A DNA stretch of 64,000 nucleotides. It comes from Pseudopyrenochaeta lycopersici (Eukaryota > Ascomycota > Dothideomycetes > Pleosporales > Pseudopyrenochaetaceae). The translations under genes were made by a program, and so were the position numbers. Location: NCBI GenBank assembly GCA_003313425.1, contig NHZP01000013.1:496001-560000 (forward strand), read 5' to 3'. Under the pieces are notes generated by a model. The model worked only from the letters and a program-made list of their open reading frames with translations. It was not told the DNA's origin and searched no databases. Shown here one piece after another: positions 1 through 10,773 of this stretch; position 1 is the stretch's first letter; each line of letters starts with the position of its first letter.

Positions 1-984
1 CCCCCAAAAAAAGAAAGGCTGTAAAATGTCGTCGCTACTCAATACTAGGGTGTATTGACATGCCAAAGAAGAGATAGTTTTGTTTCGGTCAGTCGATCAC
101 GCAGCTAAACTGCTGAACCGACTAGCTAATAAATGATGATGTCTTGATTGGGCGCGGGTAGATCCTGGTAAGCAGTTTTCATCACAAACTAAATCGCGTT
201 CCCTATGAGGTGTGCACTTCCTATAGGTAAGAGAGATTCTGGTAGTTGTTACAGGTATTGATTAAGAACAGTGGCGTCGGGTACTTGTGCCAGCTGTGAT
301 CTGCTCCAAACTGCTGTGGCGTTGTGAGAATGGTCTTCAGATAATCAACACTTGCAGCGTCAAATGAACTGCCAAAAGTAGTCTGAAACATCTCTACAGT
401 AGCCTCGAGTACAGTCTTAGCATATGAACGCAGCAGGAAATGCCTAAAAGCCGATGGAAAAAGAAGAACGTTGAGAAGTAGACTAAATTTACAAACATAT
501 AGTCCGCTTTCAACCAGAATGCGTCCTTGTCTGGAATCGTCAATACTACTTAGGCTTTACGAAGCAATATCTGTGGCACTCAAGAGCGACCCTCCAAATA
601 CCTTGACATCAGACGAATTTGAATCTGGAAGCCCTTCAGACTACAAGATCGAGCCGCTTATCATCGAACGCGATGCGGTGATGCCGCTGATCGGTGTCGG
701 GGTTACTTCAGGTTCTGAGATAATTATGCGCTTAAACATTGCTTGGATTCATAGTAGTGGCTTCCCAAGAGTCGTAGCCACGTGAATCCATGCTTTGGTG
801 CTCGATATTTGTCTCGAAGTAGCTCCAATTTGGTTCTGGGCGGTACCTGTTCGTGATGCCATGGTCCAGCGTAGTTTGTACTCTTGGAGGGCTTTCATAC
901 AGGTCCGCATTCTCACCTTATATGCAGCAAGTATTGCAATATCTAACTAGGATAACATATACGGATGCAACTTATGATTGTGTC
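1..984. other. Gene-poor left edge
   Basis: No gene is supported here. Short open frames exist on both strands, but none has a recognisable motif or a clean start and splice structure. The minus strand directly continues from the decayed kinase at 985-1860, so part of this stretch may be its eroded C-terminal tail, but I could not recognise it. Confidence 0.5.
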
Positions 985-1860
985 TCCAAGATCTCTCTGG
1001 CTGTAGGTATGTCTTCGGGTTTCTCCGAAACAATATTACGAACCCAATGCAACAGATCAGCATCATCTACCCTCCATGATATTTCCTAGTCTGTGATAAA
1101 TCCTTTGACAGCTTGGATTTTCTAGTTATAGTACACCATCTATGTATGTCGAGCTTCAAGGTATGTCTTAATCGTAGATGATACAACTCCATGGAGAGCG
1201 GCGAGCATTTCCGGGTAGACACACCCGAGAGACCAAACATCTGAAGAGGGGTTGCGTTCTTTGCTACAGTAGACTTAAGGGGCGCAACAACACAGCGAGT
1301 GTGCTGTGGGGAATGTTGTGGCAACCTCAGAGCCATTGGCAAAGTCGCTTAAGAGCCCAGAATCGTAAAATAAGCTATTGTTACTAATTATAAGTATATT
1401 CCAGGCGTTACATCGCTGTGTTGTACGTTGTGATGGTGAGGGTACAAAATTGCAGCCACAGGCACTCAAAGAACATCCTTGTCTGATAATAATTGCGTAG
1501 TGCAGTCCAAAAACCAGGGGGTAAAGGTATTACCGTTGCTCTGAGCAGATTTAATGCTATTACATATCCTTTCCAAGTATGTCTCAAGGTTTACCTGCGT
1601 TGTGGGTGAGACGATTCATCCGAGATATCGGCTTTCTGTGTAGCTACGGATATATTAAACGATATGCACGATTTTCAAATTTCTGAGAAATTTGAGCGTC
1701 TTCAAAATTTCCTCCATGGCTTCTTTGGTATGGTTTCCAAATGTTATCCTTTTTCAAATGCGCTTGAGCGCATAAACGACATAATTTCTTGCTCTTGACC
1801 TGAATCACCCGACTATATATCCACTAGTGCGATGTAATTTAAGGTAATCAAAAGGAAGAG
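985..1860 (-). pseudogene. Decayed Ser/Thr protein kinase domain
   Basis: Reading the minus strand gives a protein kinase fold in order, broken by stops and frame changes. The N-lobe has a YALKRI segment, with the ATP-binding Lys codon at 1763-1765. After it come an alpha-C-like stretch (MEEILKTLKFLRNL), then HIV and YIRSYTE around a stop, then a NLETYL segment. The catalytic loop is worn (HSDVTPG, Asp codon near 1412-1414). The metal-binding DFG reads DSG (1356-1364). The APE motif is cut by TAA at 1275-1277. SSDVWSLGCV lies near 1220-1245 and a C-lobe helix (HWVRNIVSEKP) near 1015-1055. In intact members this domain transfers phosphate from ATP to Ser/Thr. This copy cannot encode a full domain. 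The open frames listed on the plus strand here are shadows. The ends are approximate because homology fades at both sides. Confidence 0.8.
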
Positions 1861-3178
1861 TGTCTCTCGGTGTGAAGTGTTGATGATCCCGTCAAAATTA
1901 TGACTTGCTTTCAGTCAATGCTCATCTTTACACTGTGTTCCAGTACATTTGGTAAACGAGCATAATCGGTAGGAGACTTCGGACCTCGCTTGATATGCAG
2001 AACGCAAACGTTCCTGAAACTCCTATGGGTTATCAGGATCTGTGGAATCATTTTATCCCTAGGTACAAGGGAAACGCCTTCCAGAACACTTTGAGGTGGT
2101 GAAGAACGTTTCATTATATTTTGAAGTGACAAAATCGAAGACATGATATGATAATCTCAGCATAATGCACCAACGGCAACTCTCGTTTAGCCGAAGAAGT
2201 TCGAGGTACAGGCAACTGTAGGTTTATCCGTGTAACATACCGCCTCTACTAATACGCTGTTTTCTTTTCCGGAGCAACTAATTAACAAATTATAGCAGCC
2301 CCTTAACAACCAATTGACCTTGTATGCAAATCTTGTTTTCGTCAGCATAAGAGAAATCATGAGAAGCTCGTGACACGGGGGCGGATATGCAGGGAGAATA
2401 GAGCTGGGGCTGGTAAGTGGCTTGGTGTGTTACAGACTGCCTTCTGGTTGCTTAACGTGCAGAGTGATCCACTGATAAAGTTCTGGGCGAGGGAAGGTGG
2501 CGTCACACGGCTTGAAAAGCTGAAGATAGGCTTATAACAAGAAACTGTTACAATGAATTGCTATGAATATTTTTCGTAATACTGTATGGAGTAACAGACA
2601 GATTTAGGTGTTTAGGATAACACTTCTCAAATTCTTGACTGATCTACTGCATTATCTATTACTTGTAATAGCTAAGGTAATACCAGCACAAGACTAAGCT
2701 GTAGTAACTATACAGCAATAGACAGAAGAGCTGCGGAACATAAAGAACTGCAAACATTGAATTCCTCTTATAACTAGAGCCAATTCATACGCAAGCAATA
2801 GCCTCCGAAGCGAATACCCCTAGCACAATGGTGGAAGCCGAACCACCATCAGTAGACTGCCCGCTTAGAACGTAAGCCACTGTCAGCAGGTGACCTATCT
2901 CAGGTATGGATAATATTGAAAATTGGTTGTTGAACGTGTCATAACATGGCTATTCAACGCGGGAGCGCATCCGTTCGGAGAAGTGGGGCGTTGGATGGGC
3001 TTGACGAGCCTGTAGAGGACGGATAGTAATAGCGTATGTCTGTGGTTGTCAAAAGTACTACAAGAAGCCATTTTATCAGTAAATGTAATTTTTGGTGTCA
3101 TTTGGCACAGCTATTTTCATATCTTCCGGCACTGGTAATAGGATATATCCAATATCTGTAGTTGGACCACAAGGTTGC
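1861..3178. other. Intergenic, no gene seen
   Basis: About 1.3 kb between the kinase relic and the 3' end of the PUS4-type gene. It has frequent stops in all frames. A 77-codon minus-strand frame at 1911-2144 has no recognisable motif. Nothing else is supported. Confidence 0.5.
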
Positions 3179-4296
3179 TCATGATATCGGATTTGGCCCT
3201 TCACTTGGCATTCGACCCCATTTTCCCTTGAATTTCCCACCTTGCTGCTTGATCCTCTCTTGTTTCGTCGCCGCTACCAACTCGCCCCGAAATCTTTGCT
3301 TTGGCCTCTTCTCCTTCTCCGTAGCTAAGCTGCGTTTTGTGTCTTGATCTCGGCCATTGACATGCTCTAATTTCAAAGGATTTAGTTCTACCCAATCCTC
3401 AAGCTGCGGTCTTAGTTTGACCCCCCAAACACCTTCGCCGGTTTCAATATCAGCATATGGAATGGCGGGAACCAGTCCTGACGCTTCAGGTGGCTCGCTG
3501 ATGGTGAAATTTGCCTGTTGTGTTCGAAGCAATGATACCATGTAAGAGAGTGTCCCACAGGCAATGCCCAAATCGTGTGCAAAGCTGCGAACATAGAATC
3601 CAGAGCACACGACGAGTTTGATGCGCGCGGCAGGCATGGGAGATGGAAGATGCTCGCCCGGTGATGGAAAGCTGTGTCGACCAGGCGCAAACCATTCCAT
3701 GAGAGTACACTCGTCGACTTGCATCTCTCTGCTCTCCAGTTTCCGAGGTAGTACTTTACCCTGGCGTGCATACTCGCATGCCTTGATTCCATTGATCTTC
3801 AAAGCAGAGTAGATGGGTGGCTCTTGTTGAATCGTGCCCCGAAACAACTTAAGTCTCTCTTCAACGAAACTTTGCGTCACGTGACCTGCATCCGCTCGGG
3901 CGGTTATGGTGCCCGTGCAGTCGTATGTATCTGTGCTTGCGCCAAATAGCACGATGGTTTCGTAGGTCTTGCTACAGGCCAGGTACTGTTGAAGCTGCTT
4001 AGTGCCTCGGCCAATACCGACAATGAGAACCCCAGCGGCCAACGGGTCCAGCGTGCCGCCGTGGCCCATGCGAAATGCGTTGGAGTCATGTTTGCTTGGG
4101 CGCTTAGGTTGATGTTTTCGAAGGGCCGCAAATGTGTGGGAAGGTGCAAATGTAGATTGCAATGTCTGGAGCAGGTCGGCGGAGGAGAGTAAGGCGGGTT
4201 TGGCGATGGCTATTCATGTTCAGCGAACAGCGCAAATGCTAATAAGAAAAACTTACCGAAGACACCTTGGAGGATTTCTTCGCTTTGTTGCTCCAT
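3179..4296 (-). CDS. PUS4: tRNA pseudouridine synthase Pus4/TruB family
   Basis: Two exons, 4257-4296 and 3179-4209, with one intron of 47 nt (GTAAGT donor, TAG acceptor), give 356 residues. The short first exon supplies the start MEQQSEEILQGVF, joining to AIAKPALLSSADLL, which is the usual TruB opening. The catalytic motif GHGGTLDP follows, with the nucleophile Asp near residue 68. Later conserved parts are the segment around KTYETIVLFGASTDTYD and CSGFYVRSFAHDLG. Family members convert U55 of tRNA to pseudouridine in the T-loop. Yeast Pus4 works on nuclear and mitochondrial tRNA. The Lys/Arg-rich C-terminal tail (about 60 residues) is low complexity. It is the only intact gene in the first 8.9 kb. 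The start is chosen because it is the first ATG that restores the canonical N-terminus. Confidence 0.93.
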
Positions 4297-4513
4297 TCCT
4301 TGACTGCACGCGCTTCATAAAGACGTGTCACGTCGTCGCTGCACGCTGGGTGAAAAGCTGTGGTTCCCAATGAGGAAGTGGCTAGGCTTCAAAGGGCAAT
4401 AGCCCAAGCCATATGCCCCACGCCCTACACCTTCCCTCTCACAACACGATCATCAGTGTTCGTGGAGCGGCGGGAGATTTGACATTGTATTACCTACAAG
4501 AATTTCTACGGTC

Positions 4514-6240
4514 ATGGATGAGCGGCTCGCGAACGAGTGGTAGCTGTCGCCATGGACCGAAAATGCCGTTGACCCTCGTTCGCTCCCGGGTTTGGATGTC
4601 TAGGACCCTTTACTGGACGCTGGCAACAAGAACGCATCCCTATCTTGCCCTACGCTATCGTTTGGCTGTACGCTGGATCTCGCGTCTTGCCAAGCAATGA
4701 CACAGTACCAGCGCTCGCTGGGGCACCGCCAGCAATCGCTCCTGCGTCGTCGCAGCAAGCATCTATTACGGAGGTCAGGCAGCAGGAGCAGAAGCGTTCC
4801 CATCGCCATTCCAGGCACCAGTTCCAGTCCCACTCTGAGTCCGCATTTGGGGCATGGACATTCACTCGCCACCCGAAGAGGAAGCCGCCTCACTGTCCGC
4901 CATCTACCGCGCCTTGGAGAGTAAGCGCTCCGGCCGGGGTGCATTTTACGACCACCGAGGCCACTCGTCGATAACAAGCATCAACAGGAGAGTGAGTGAC
5001 TCTTCTCTGCGCTCATGCCACTCCGGCCGCTCCCTGCGTTCCAGAGCAACCATCGCAGCCAAACGCCGAGAACGCGTGCCGGAGCTATGGACACAGGCAA
5101 GAATCTGCATGCTGCGGACCATGTCTTCACATGCACCTTCTGTTGCGACACATTCAAGCACAAGTATGACTAGGGTCGGCACGAGAAGTCGCTCCATCTC
5201 AACATAGAAAAGTGGACTTGTACCCCGTCTGGACCCTCGGTCGTACTGCCTCTTCCTGCAGGGTCCATTGCGCCTACTGCAACGCCTTCAATCCAACGCC
5301 TGATCACTTGATACTGCACAATCATTCTACTTGCATCGACGGCCGCGATGTTCCCCGCATTTTTCGTCGCAAGGACCACCTTGTACAACTTCTGCCCCTC
5401 GTTCATGGCCTGGACACCCTTCCGCTCATACAAGATTGGAAGATTGAAGCCATGCCGGTAGCATCTCGTTGCGGCTTTTGCAATGCCACACTGAACAGCT
5501 GGGATAAGTGGGCAGATCACTTGGCTGCCCAATTCCATGCTGGGAATACCATGGCTGACTGGGAGGGCGATCATGGTTTTGTAACGACTGTAATGACTCG
5601 TGTAACCACTGCTCTCCCGCCATACCTAATCACCTCTCAACCACCCGGTCCCCTTTTCGGCCACAGACCCTGATTCTATAGACCACACAAAGCAATTATT
5701 GTCATACATAAACCTTTTAACAGTAACGCCGTCAGTTGCGCCTGACGGAAATGTCCATACTCAGTTATCTGACGCCCAGTCGGTACTTACGCAACAAGAA
5801 CTGGATACGAGGGTGTTTGCAGATATATTGTCACGTTATCTCAGCCGCTACACAAGATAGCAAATTCTTGACGGCGTTATACCTACAGATGAAATGTTTC
5901 AACGCAAGTCGCGCCACGTGCTGTACCAAGATGGAGATAACGAATTGAGCCAGACGGTAGCCGACGATCCGAAATAGGCAGGCTTTGGTGAAGGACCTAG
6001 TGCTGAAGGGGGTACTGAACTACTTCTGCGCGAAGCTGAGAGGCTTCTTAATACTTTTAAGCTCTTATCAAAATCTAGAAACCTAGCGGACAGTCTTCGG
6101 GCGTCTCCCATCTGACTGAGCGCGCGTAGGATGCTAACTCTAGAATTGATCAATTGCGTAGTTACAACGCTCGCAACCTGTCCTCTTGCTTCCTGATCGC
6201 ATTGGTCAGCGGACTGTTGATTCGATTGACCGTGAGTTTG
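4514..6240 (+). pseudogene. Decayed C2H2 zinc-finger regulator
   Basis: The plus strand reads as one protein spread over several frames. It opens at ATG 4514 (MDERLANEW) and hits TAG at 4541. A recognisable body follows: MDIHSPPEEEAASLSAIYRA near 4854-4915, AAKRRER near 5058, then a frame change to GKNLHAADHVFTCTFCC (5096-5146). TAG at 5171-5173 interrupts the first finger just before the RHEKSLHLN segment, then a second frame change near 5250-5265 restores VHCAYCN and DHLILHNHSTC. CGFCNATLNSWDKWADHLAA is near 5470-5535. Weaker coding continues (QDGDNELSQTVADDPK, LLREAERLLNTFKLL) to about 6200. Intact relatives are fungal DNA-binding proteins with Cys2His2 fingers. At least two stops and two frame changes make a single product impossible. 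The minus-strand 162-codon frame at 5899-6387 is antisense to it. The 3' end is approximate. Confidence 0.8.
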
Positions 6241-7557
6241 AATATTTCGAGGGGCAGATTGCGACAATAAGAAAAGACCAGTGGAGTTCATTCGATCTAT
6301 ATTAAGCGGTAATTTACCTGAGAGGGCTTCATGGTACTGGGTCCCTTTCTCGATTTCGGCTATGGTGCCTAACCCATCTCCTATCACCAGACGGGAACAG
6401 ACGTCTTTTTGTAACTTTAAATCCGAATTGGCCGCAAACTGATGACTAAAGATCTTCTATGGAGACAGAGGGTCATGTTTTATTTCAAAGATGATGTCTT
6501 GATATATTTGACCATAATAATCAAGATTATATACTGATATTTCACAAATCCGTGGGCTGATTTATATACGGACCCAGCTACGGGTTTTAGGTTCAGAGAC
6601 AACTGTTACGCCTCAAAGTTAACAGTAGTAGACTACAGAAGTAGCATATGACCCATAAAAAGGGCACAATGTTTTGCAGAAATCTTCTCGTGGGTCCGCA
6701 TCACTGACCAAGCTCCACGGCATCGACTCAGGATATGTTCTGTAGTGGCAGGCATCCACCCTCTTCACAGTCTCAAAGGTACCCACCAGTCAGGAAATAT
6801 CTAGAAGGTGCTATTTCCTTAGTGCTTAGCCTCACTCTTGCTTCCACTGACTGTTTCCTCAATGCCTGCACTCCACTGCGAGGCTCGCCTTACTACCGAG
6901 TTGTAAGCTCAATATTAGGCACATCTCCGTATTTATCCAACAGATGCTCTCCTCGAACTTCTTTCAGTAGATCGGCCAACCATTGCCTCATGTAAAGCTC
7001 TTTGCGGCGGTGGTCGTCGACAAAGCTCTTTACACATGTGCACCCAGAATAAATTGCGGTGCCAAGTCCAGTCTGTGAAGAACTAACTGCAATCTATCGA
7101 TTGTTTGATTAAAGGAGCAAAAACATAGAGGGAATAATCACCTGGTTACAAGCTCTGTCAATCCATCTCCAATGTGGCAGCTCGTTGGGTAGGTGCTGTC
7201 GGAAGTTCTGACGCCATTGACAATACGTCCTTCAAGCCGCACAGTTTGTTTAGTGCAGAAAGACGAAAGTATGATCTAATCTAGATTTATAAGAGAGTTC
7301 ATGTATATTCTTTGTCCAATTTTTTAGTACAAGATTGAGGTAGACATAACGCCTCAACCTGTGCCGTTAGCCCCACCCTAGGTATGAGCAGAGGGCCTAG
7401 TTAAAATTAGAGGTATGACTATATAAACTTATGTAGGGGTTCTGGTAGAAAGAACGTCATAGTTACTGTTAGTTCACCGTAAAACAATTGCTGATGGGAA
7501 CCTTCACCGAAAGAAAGGAAGGGAAGGTGTTATAATCGCCATCTGGGCCTTGTTCTT
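6241..7557. other. Intergenic with faint minus-strand coding trace
   Basis: No intact gene. The minus strand at about 6895-7075 has an uninterrupted protein-like frame (for example KELYMRQWLADLLKEVRG and KYGDVPNIELTTR) that ends in two adjacent stops near 6889-6894. A possible upstream exon lies near 7140-7250, separated by a GTGATT...GATAG intron-like stretch. I do not recognise the family. It may be an eroded gene or chance. Confidence 0.3.
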
Positions 7558-8200
7558 TTTTGAATCAAGTTGAATTTCAGAGTGACAGGAAAGACTTTAC
7601 TACAGATCAAGGGTACCTAGATGCGGCCAGTATCATATCGCATCCACTAAGAAAGAATAATGATTTCAAGATGATTGCTGGGCTGCTTGATCTCCGCAAT
7701 GGAGGTCGCGTTACTGAGATACTTTTACGAGTTTAAATTGTGATCAAATCGGAGCCCCAACTCAGTGTATCTCAAAAGGGTGAGTATAGAATTATCACAT
7801 GAGGAATATATCACCGTTCATCTCGCCTATAAGTAAAACACTTTTAAACATTACTGGAAATGGATTTGAGCATGAGCCTTCGGCTATTGTTAGAAAGATA
7901 GACCAAAAGCATGGTTACGGATTGCAGTTGGATTAGCATACCTGGCCTAGAGAATGAGAACTGAGGGTCGAGAATTAGAATGGTGATGACTATATATAGA
8001 CAGCAATTTGCGTCTGAGACGCTGATAGCACCTCTGCTCGTCCTTTTCTATCTCATTTTTTTGAGTTTGGCTGCCCGAACGAGTGTCAACCTTATGACCC
8101 CTACAACATTTTGGGGCCAAATTGGTGGGACTCGGGGATTACAGAGAGGACCACTATCAGGGCCACTATTTTGAGCACTAAGCCCCTGATTGCAGGGGTC
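7558..8200 (+). pseudogene. Unidentified eroded coding sequence
   Basis: The plus strand holds protein-like stretches cut by stops. One stretch runs from about 7558 to 7737 and includes DQGYLDAASIISHP, DFKMIAGLLDLRNGGR and a TAA stop. Another at about 7855-7935 has GFEHEPSAIVRKIDQKHGYG, and another at about 8075-8200 has DPYNILGPNWWDSG. The pieces are in more than one frame and TAG/TAA codons recur. I do not recognise the family, so no function is proposed. It could be several unrelated chance frames rather than one gene. Confidence 0.3.
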
Positions 8201-8639
8201 TTCAGCGGCGTGTGATGATGCGCCTAATCTGCAGGGCCGTTGTCAATGCCAAAAAGCCTGAACGCTGTTCCCCCACGAATCTCCTCTCTGGCGACAATGC
8301 GATTTTGACTTGTCTTGATTAGAAAGAGCATGTATTACTTTTGTTATTCTCTTCCATGAAATACTTCCTCGCACTCGTGTGAACCTGCCAAAACCTCCTT
8401 TGCATTTCCCGATCCTTCTGTTCCGACAACAAGCCACACTATTCAACTTGCATTCATTAACTCGCCGCATCGCCCCATGTACAGTTTCCGTCCAGATCAA
8501 ATTCGTCAATCGGTGTGACGGCCCTGCAAATACAACTATTCGTTCGGTTGAACTCGTTATACTCCATGTCACCCTTGCGTACCAGAGCAATGAATTTAGT
8601 CCCTCGACCCCACACCCGTCCCGAAGCCAATCCCTTGTT

Positions 8640-8810
8640 CGTGAACCAGCCAAACTGCCATTTGCGGAGTAGTAGATCAGTTCAGCTAATGCCGTGCCCA
8701 TTTGCCTGATCACAGTCCAGGGGAGTGGTGTCAGCAGTACTTGATGCATCGATGCCCTCACGGAGGAGTTCAGTAGCGGCTCTCGCCTCGGAACTTGTTG
8801 GTTGCGCTCT
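8640..8810 (-). pseudogene. Ankyrin-repeat-like remnant
   Basis: The minus strand reads AATELLREGIDASSTADTTP, then LDCDQANGHGIS, a TGA stop, and TDLLLRKWQFG. The spacing of TPLD and the following LLLR matches an ankyrin repeat hairpin. Only one repeat is visible and it is interrupted. The surrounding 8243-8761 minus frame of 172 codons is out of register with it and shows no motif. Call is tentative. Confidence 0.35.
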
Positions 8811-8977
8811 TAGGCTTTCCTTTAAATACGGAGTGTTTGTCTATGAAGTGTTTCCTAGGCTTCTTCGTTGTGGCAGTTGTTACCAACCGCTGAAAGCGCG
8901 ACGCATACAGACGCAGGTTCCGTAGAAGACACGAGTGCTGCAGCACCCCTTCTCACCCGCGCTTCGACCTCGCAACC

Positions 8978-9583
8978 ATGGTCGACCACAACTCGAATTC
9001 GCTGGTTCAGAACACGCACAGCCCACTAGAATCAGGAAAAGCAACTAGCAAGGATGCACTTTCACAACCGACAGTCGTTAGAACTGGCGAGACTATGCTT
9101 ATCATATCACTGGTGCTGATTTTCGTGGTCGCTTGTACTGTCTCCCTACATCTGTTCTGCAGACGGCAAAAACGAAGGCGACGCTTGAATGATGCATGTC
9201 CAATCAGGAAAGTGAAGGAGATGAAGAAAAAGAAGAAAAAGGGGACCGACAATGAGGGTGGGTTGGAGCAGCCAGAGTTACACTCTCAGGAGAAGAAGAT
9301 TGCAGAGCTGCCAGGGACGCCGCTGTGTGAGATGGGGGATTCAGAACCAAGACATGAGATGGAGGACGCGGAAGTGGCCGAACGGCATTTTCAATCAAAG
9401 AGCGATAAACATACCTGCAGCGATGCTTCTAGTCATCTCGAGAGCGACAGATGGAGCGTAGTCGACGGCGAATCGGCGAGTCAGATGGACTTGGAGGCCA
9501 GCAGATCATGGTACAATGCTTCGGAAGAAAGGGTAGAGCCAAACTCGCGGCAGCTTGCGATGTACTGGTCTCGAGGCTTATGA
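8978..9583 (+). CDS. Predicted single-pass membrane protein
   Basis: A single exon of 201 residues starting at an ATG in a good fungal context (CAACCATGG). Residues 1-39 are polar and Ser/Thr/Asn-rich. Residues about 40-61 form one hydrophobic span (LIISLVLIFVVACTVSLHLF). It is followed directly by a strongly basic stop-transfer stretch (RRQKRRRRL) and a Lys run at about 81-88. The remaining tail is acidic and polar. This predicts an N-out, C-in topology with a cytoplasmic tail. No known domain is visible and no signal peptide precedes the span. It lies alone upstream of the small secreted-protein gene, same strand. The role is unknown. Confidence 0.65.
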   Translation: MVDHNSNSLVQNTHSPLESGKATSKDALSQPTVVRTGETMLIISLVLIFVVACTVSLHLFCRRQKRRRRLNDACPIRKVKEMKKKKKKGTDNEGGLEQPELHSQEKKIAELPGTPLCEMGDSEPRHEMEDAEVAERHFQSKSDKHTCSDASSHLESDRWSVVDGESASQMDLEASRSWYNASEERVEPNSRQLAMYWSRGL

Positions 9584-10262
9584 TAGACAGCAGGGGAGGG
9601 GGAACAGGAAAATCAAATGGATGATCAGAGTCACAGCGTGCTGGCGCGAAGCCTGAGTCCCGCCTCGGACGTCGAGACAATTTGTTCGGGGGTGGAGAGA
9701 AAATGTGGAGAATGCAGCGGCACGATGTCCCGGTTGCTGAGTGCTGAGTGGTCATGTCTGCAATGACAAGCTTGGTGACATCAAAAGGATTAGGTCCGGA
9801 GGTTGCCAGGCCACGACATGTGAAGAATACAAGGAGACATGACCAGTTTATGCCTCGTGGTATATACCGTATTACATGTCTGCTACAGCATTGTGCGTCG
9901 ATATCCGGCAACGGACGGGCTCTGGTAAGAGGAGCGCCACGGTGCATAACGCGAAGCAATGGATGAAACGAACGCCTGTTCCTGTTTGCAAACGTGCTGC
10001 AACACTCGCGCAAGCAATTGGCATGTTCGGTAATTACAGTGCCTTTTTGTGTTGCCCGACAAAAGCGTGCTTGACGCTGGATGAGGCGAAGATGACGAGG
10101 CAGTGCATGTGCCGACCAGCCAACCAGCCAACCAACCAACCAACCACTGGCTGTAGCGGCCCACTCGCCGTCACGCACTTCTCTCCCTGCTGACCGCGGC
10201 CAACCTCATCCCATCTCCTCCACCTGCCCCGGCGACTGTGGCTGCTGGATGTAGTGGCTACA
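9584..10262. other. Intergenic / upstream region
   Basis: Region between the membrane-protein gene and the secreted-protein gene. It contains a short CCAA-type tetranucleotide repeat at about 10117-10147. A 249-codon minus-strand frame (9429-10178) overlaps the upstream gene and is low in protein-like character, so it is not called. Confidence 0.5.
10117..10147. repeat. Short (CCAA)n-like repeat
   Basis: About seven imperfect copies of a CCAA/CCAG tetranucleotide lie roughly 115 bp upstream of the secreted-protein ATG. It may be part of its promoter. Such repeats are prone to length change. Confidence 0.7.
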
Positions 10263-10773
10263 ATGCGCACTCTTCCGTTGACGACGTTGCTGCTGGCGTG
10301 CGCGGGTCTTGCGGCCGCCGACGACACGGTGACGAGCTCGCGCATCAAGGTGCAGTTGTTTGCCGCGCCCTCTTTTCTCTCCGAGGTTTCTGTAGACGCG
10401 TACAACAATCAGTGCTTGTCGCTGGACAACAACTTGTATGCCAACGTCTCTCACCCCTGCCACCCGATCCCATGTGCTGACTTGGCCGTAGAATTGACGG
10501 GCGGGTGCAGTCGATTCTCGTAGGCGGGCATGACGTCGCTACGGTGCTGCGCCGGAACGACTACTGGATCTGCCGCTTCTTCGAGTACGTGTTGTGACCC
10601 TGCCGCTGCTTGCGCTTGTGCATATGCTGATGCTCACCAGCAATTATGATTGCAAAGGCGACATGGAAAACTACTTGACCATAGCCGACGGTGTGAACAA
10701 TCTGGGAAGCATCGACTGGGGCACCAGGATCCATGGCCTTCGCTGCCGCAACTTCGAGCCCGTCGACGACTGA
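10263..10773 (+). CDS. Small secreted protein with four mature cysteines
   Basis: Three exons, 10263-10435, 10492-10584 and 10641-10773, with two introns of 56 nt each (donors GTATGC and GTACGT, acceptors TAG and CAG), give 132 residues. Residues 1 to about 20 form a signal peptide (MRTLPLTTLLLACAGLAAA). The mature part has four cysteines, in NNQCLSL, WICRFF, YDCKGD and GLRCRN, consistent with two disulphides. All junctions keep frame and the model ends at a natural TGA. The CxxL...WxCxFFxNxxCxG layout recalls a beta/gamma-crystallin-like fold seen in fungal secreted proteins, but that is only an impression. Open frames on the minus strand at 10561-10887 are shadows of exon 3. Role unknown; secretion to the apoplast or wall is inferred. 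Confidence 0.75.

Noticed and set aside
5899..6387. 162-codon minus-strand frame
   Set aside because: Antisense to the tail of the C2H2 relic, whose plus-strand reading (LLREAERLLNTFKLL) is more protein-like.
8243..8761. 172-codon minus-strand frame
   Set aside because: No motif. The neighbouring frame carries the ankyrin-like piece, so this frame is probably out of register.
9429..10178. 249-codon minus-strand open frame
   Set aside because: It overlaps the 3' end of the membrane-protein gene and the CCAA repeat (which gives a GWLVGWLVGW artefact). No motif or splice logic.
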